From positions 1 through 6,074 of the forward strand of contig BEID01000095.1 in assembly GCA_002898975.1 (NCBI GenBank): DNA of 6,074 nucleotides. Direction: 5' to 3'. Position numbers and translations under genes: made by a program. The stretch comes from a bacterium HR27. GTDB taxonomy: Bacteria; Chloroflexota; Chloroflexia; Thermomicrobiales; Thermomicrobiaceae. The notes under the pieces were generated by a model. The model made no database searches. It had not been told where the DNA came from and saw only the letters and a list, made by a program, of their open reading frames with translations. Positions within the stretch are counted from its first letter, which is position 1, and every line of letters starts with the position of its first letter. Below, one piece after another: positions 5,698 to 6,074 of the stretch.

Positions 5698-6074
5698 TCA
5701 GGGGGACGGTTCGGTGGCGGCAACCGCTTGCCAGCGACGGAGCGCTGGCCCGAGCCGCTGGAATGCCTCAGCGATCACCTGCCGCTCGGCCTCATCGAAT
5801 GAAGCGGGGTCGGTCCTCTCCAGCAGCTGGCGTAACCGCTCGAGCACGGTGACCAGTTCGAGCGCTGGCGTTCGCGTGCGTCGCGCTGCCGGGACACGCG
5901 GCGACGGTTGCCGAGGAGGACGGACGAGCGAGCGCAGCTGATCAACGAGTTCGTCTGGTGCCAGCTCCGCGAGTTCCGGTCGTTCGCGGAGCGCACGTGC
6001 CAGCCGTTCGATCTCGGCCTGGGCGAGCCGCTCGCGCTCGATCAGCTCAGCCAGCGCGATCTGCACCGGTTCGG
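5698..6074 (-). CDS. Hypothetical helical protein (probably 5' partial)
   Basis: This minus-strand frame ends at the TGA at 5698-5700 and stays open to the right edge of the window. A GTG at 6066 would give 122 residues, but the 8 bases upstream of it show no ribosome site, so the true start may lie outside. The protein is rich in Glu, Arg, Leu and Ala. Residues 1-52 read as a long amphipathic helix with coiled-coil character (ELIERERLAQAEIERLARAL), followed by a basic proline-rich linker at about 50-66 and a second helical part at 68-117. No transmembrane segment or enzymatic motif is visible. It converges on the transport/carboxylase operon, so it is a separate transcription unit. I do not recognise the family. 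The strand call rests on the helix-like composition and on the poor protein quality of the opposite frames. Confidence 0.55.
   Translation of the reverse strand, partial: EPVQIALAELIERERLAQAEIERLARALRERPELAELAPDELVDQLRSLVRPPRQPSPRVPAARRTRTPALELVTVLERLRQLLERTDPASFDEAERQVIAEAFQRLGPALRRWQAVAATEPSP

Noticed and set aside
5566..5941. Plus-strand open frames over the hairpin and over the minus-strand gene
   Set aside because: They contain the hairpin or lie antisense to the more protein-like helical frame, and their translations are Ser/Arg/Gly-rich without recognisable motifs.
1..6074. Mobile elements, CRISPR arrays, tRNA or rRNA genes
   Set aside because: No direct-repeat arrays, transposase-like text, terminal inverted repeats or RNA gene signatures were seen on either strand.

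Overview
The window looks like a stretch of a GC-rich bacterial chromosome. Codons are strongly biased to G/C at the third position, and every plus-strand gene has a purine-rich Shine-Dalgarno site. The overall style recalls thermophilic Chloroflexota such as Thermomicrobium or Sphaerobacter. That placement is an impression from codon use and protein style, not a demonstrated assignment.

Layout: positions 1-5566 hold seven genes in a row on the plus strand, with gaps of -17 to 48 bp, so they are probably one operon that begins left of the window. In order they are: the C-terminal half of a ribose-type (CUT2) ABC transporter ATPase; its RbsC-like permease; an 82-residue biotin carboxyl carrier protein; a long KipI/PxpB-type subunit; a KipA/PxpC-type subunit; a LamB/YcsF (PxpA) family protein; and the biotin transporter substrate-binding component BioY. 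A strong GC-rich hairpin at 5595-5625 lies just after bioY and probably ends the transcript. A convergent minus-strand gene of unknown function occupies 5698-6074 and probably runs off the right edge.

How the genes fit together: the transporter probably imports a small polar compound. The PxpB and PxpC proteins carry residues typical of the carboxyltransferase region of urea carboxylase, more than of E. coli 5-oxoprolinase. They sit beside a free-standing biotin carrier and a biotin importer. The LamB protein differs from E. coli PxpA at a usually conserved block. My reading is a split, biotin-dependent amide or lactam carboxylase/hydrolase system with dedicated substrate and biotin uptake. 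Its substrate is unknown, and 5-oxoproline is only one candidate. No biotin carboxylase (AccC-type) subunit is present in the window; it must be upstream or elsewhere if the carrier is functional. This cassette is the most interesting thing here.
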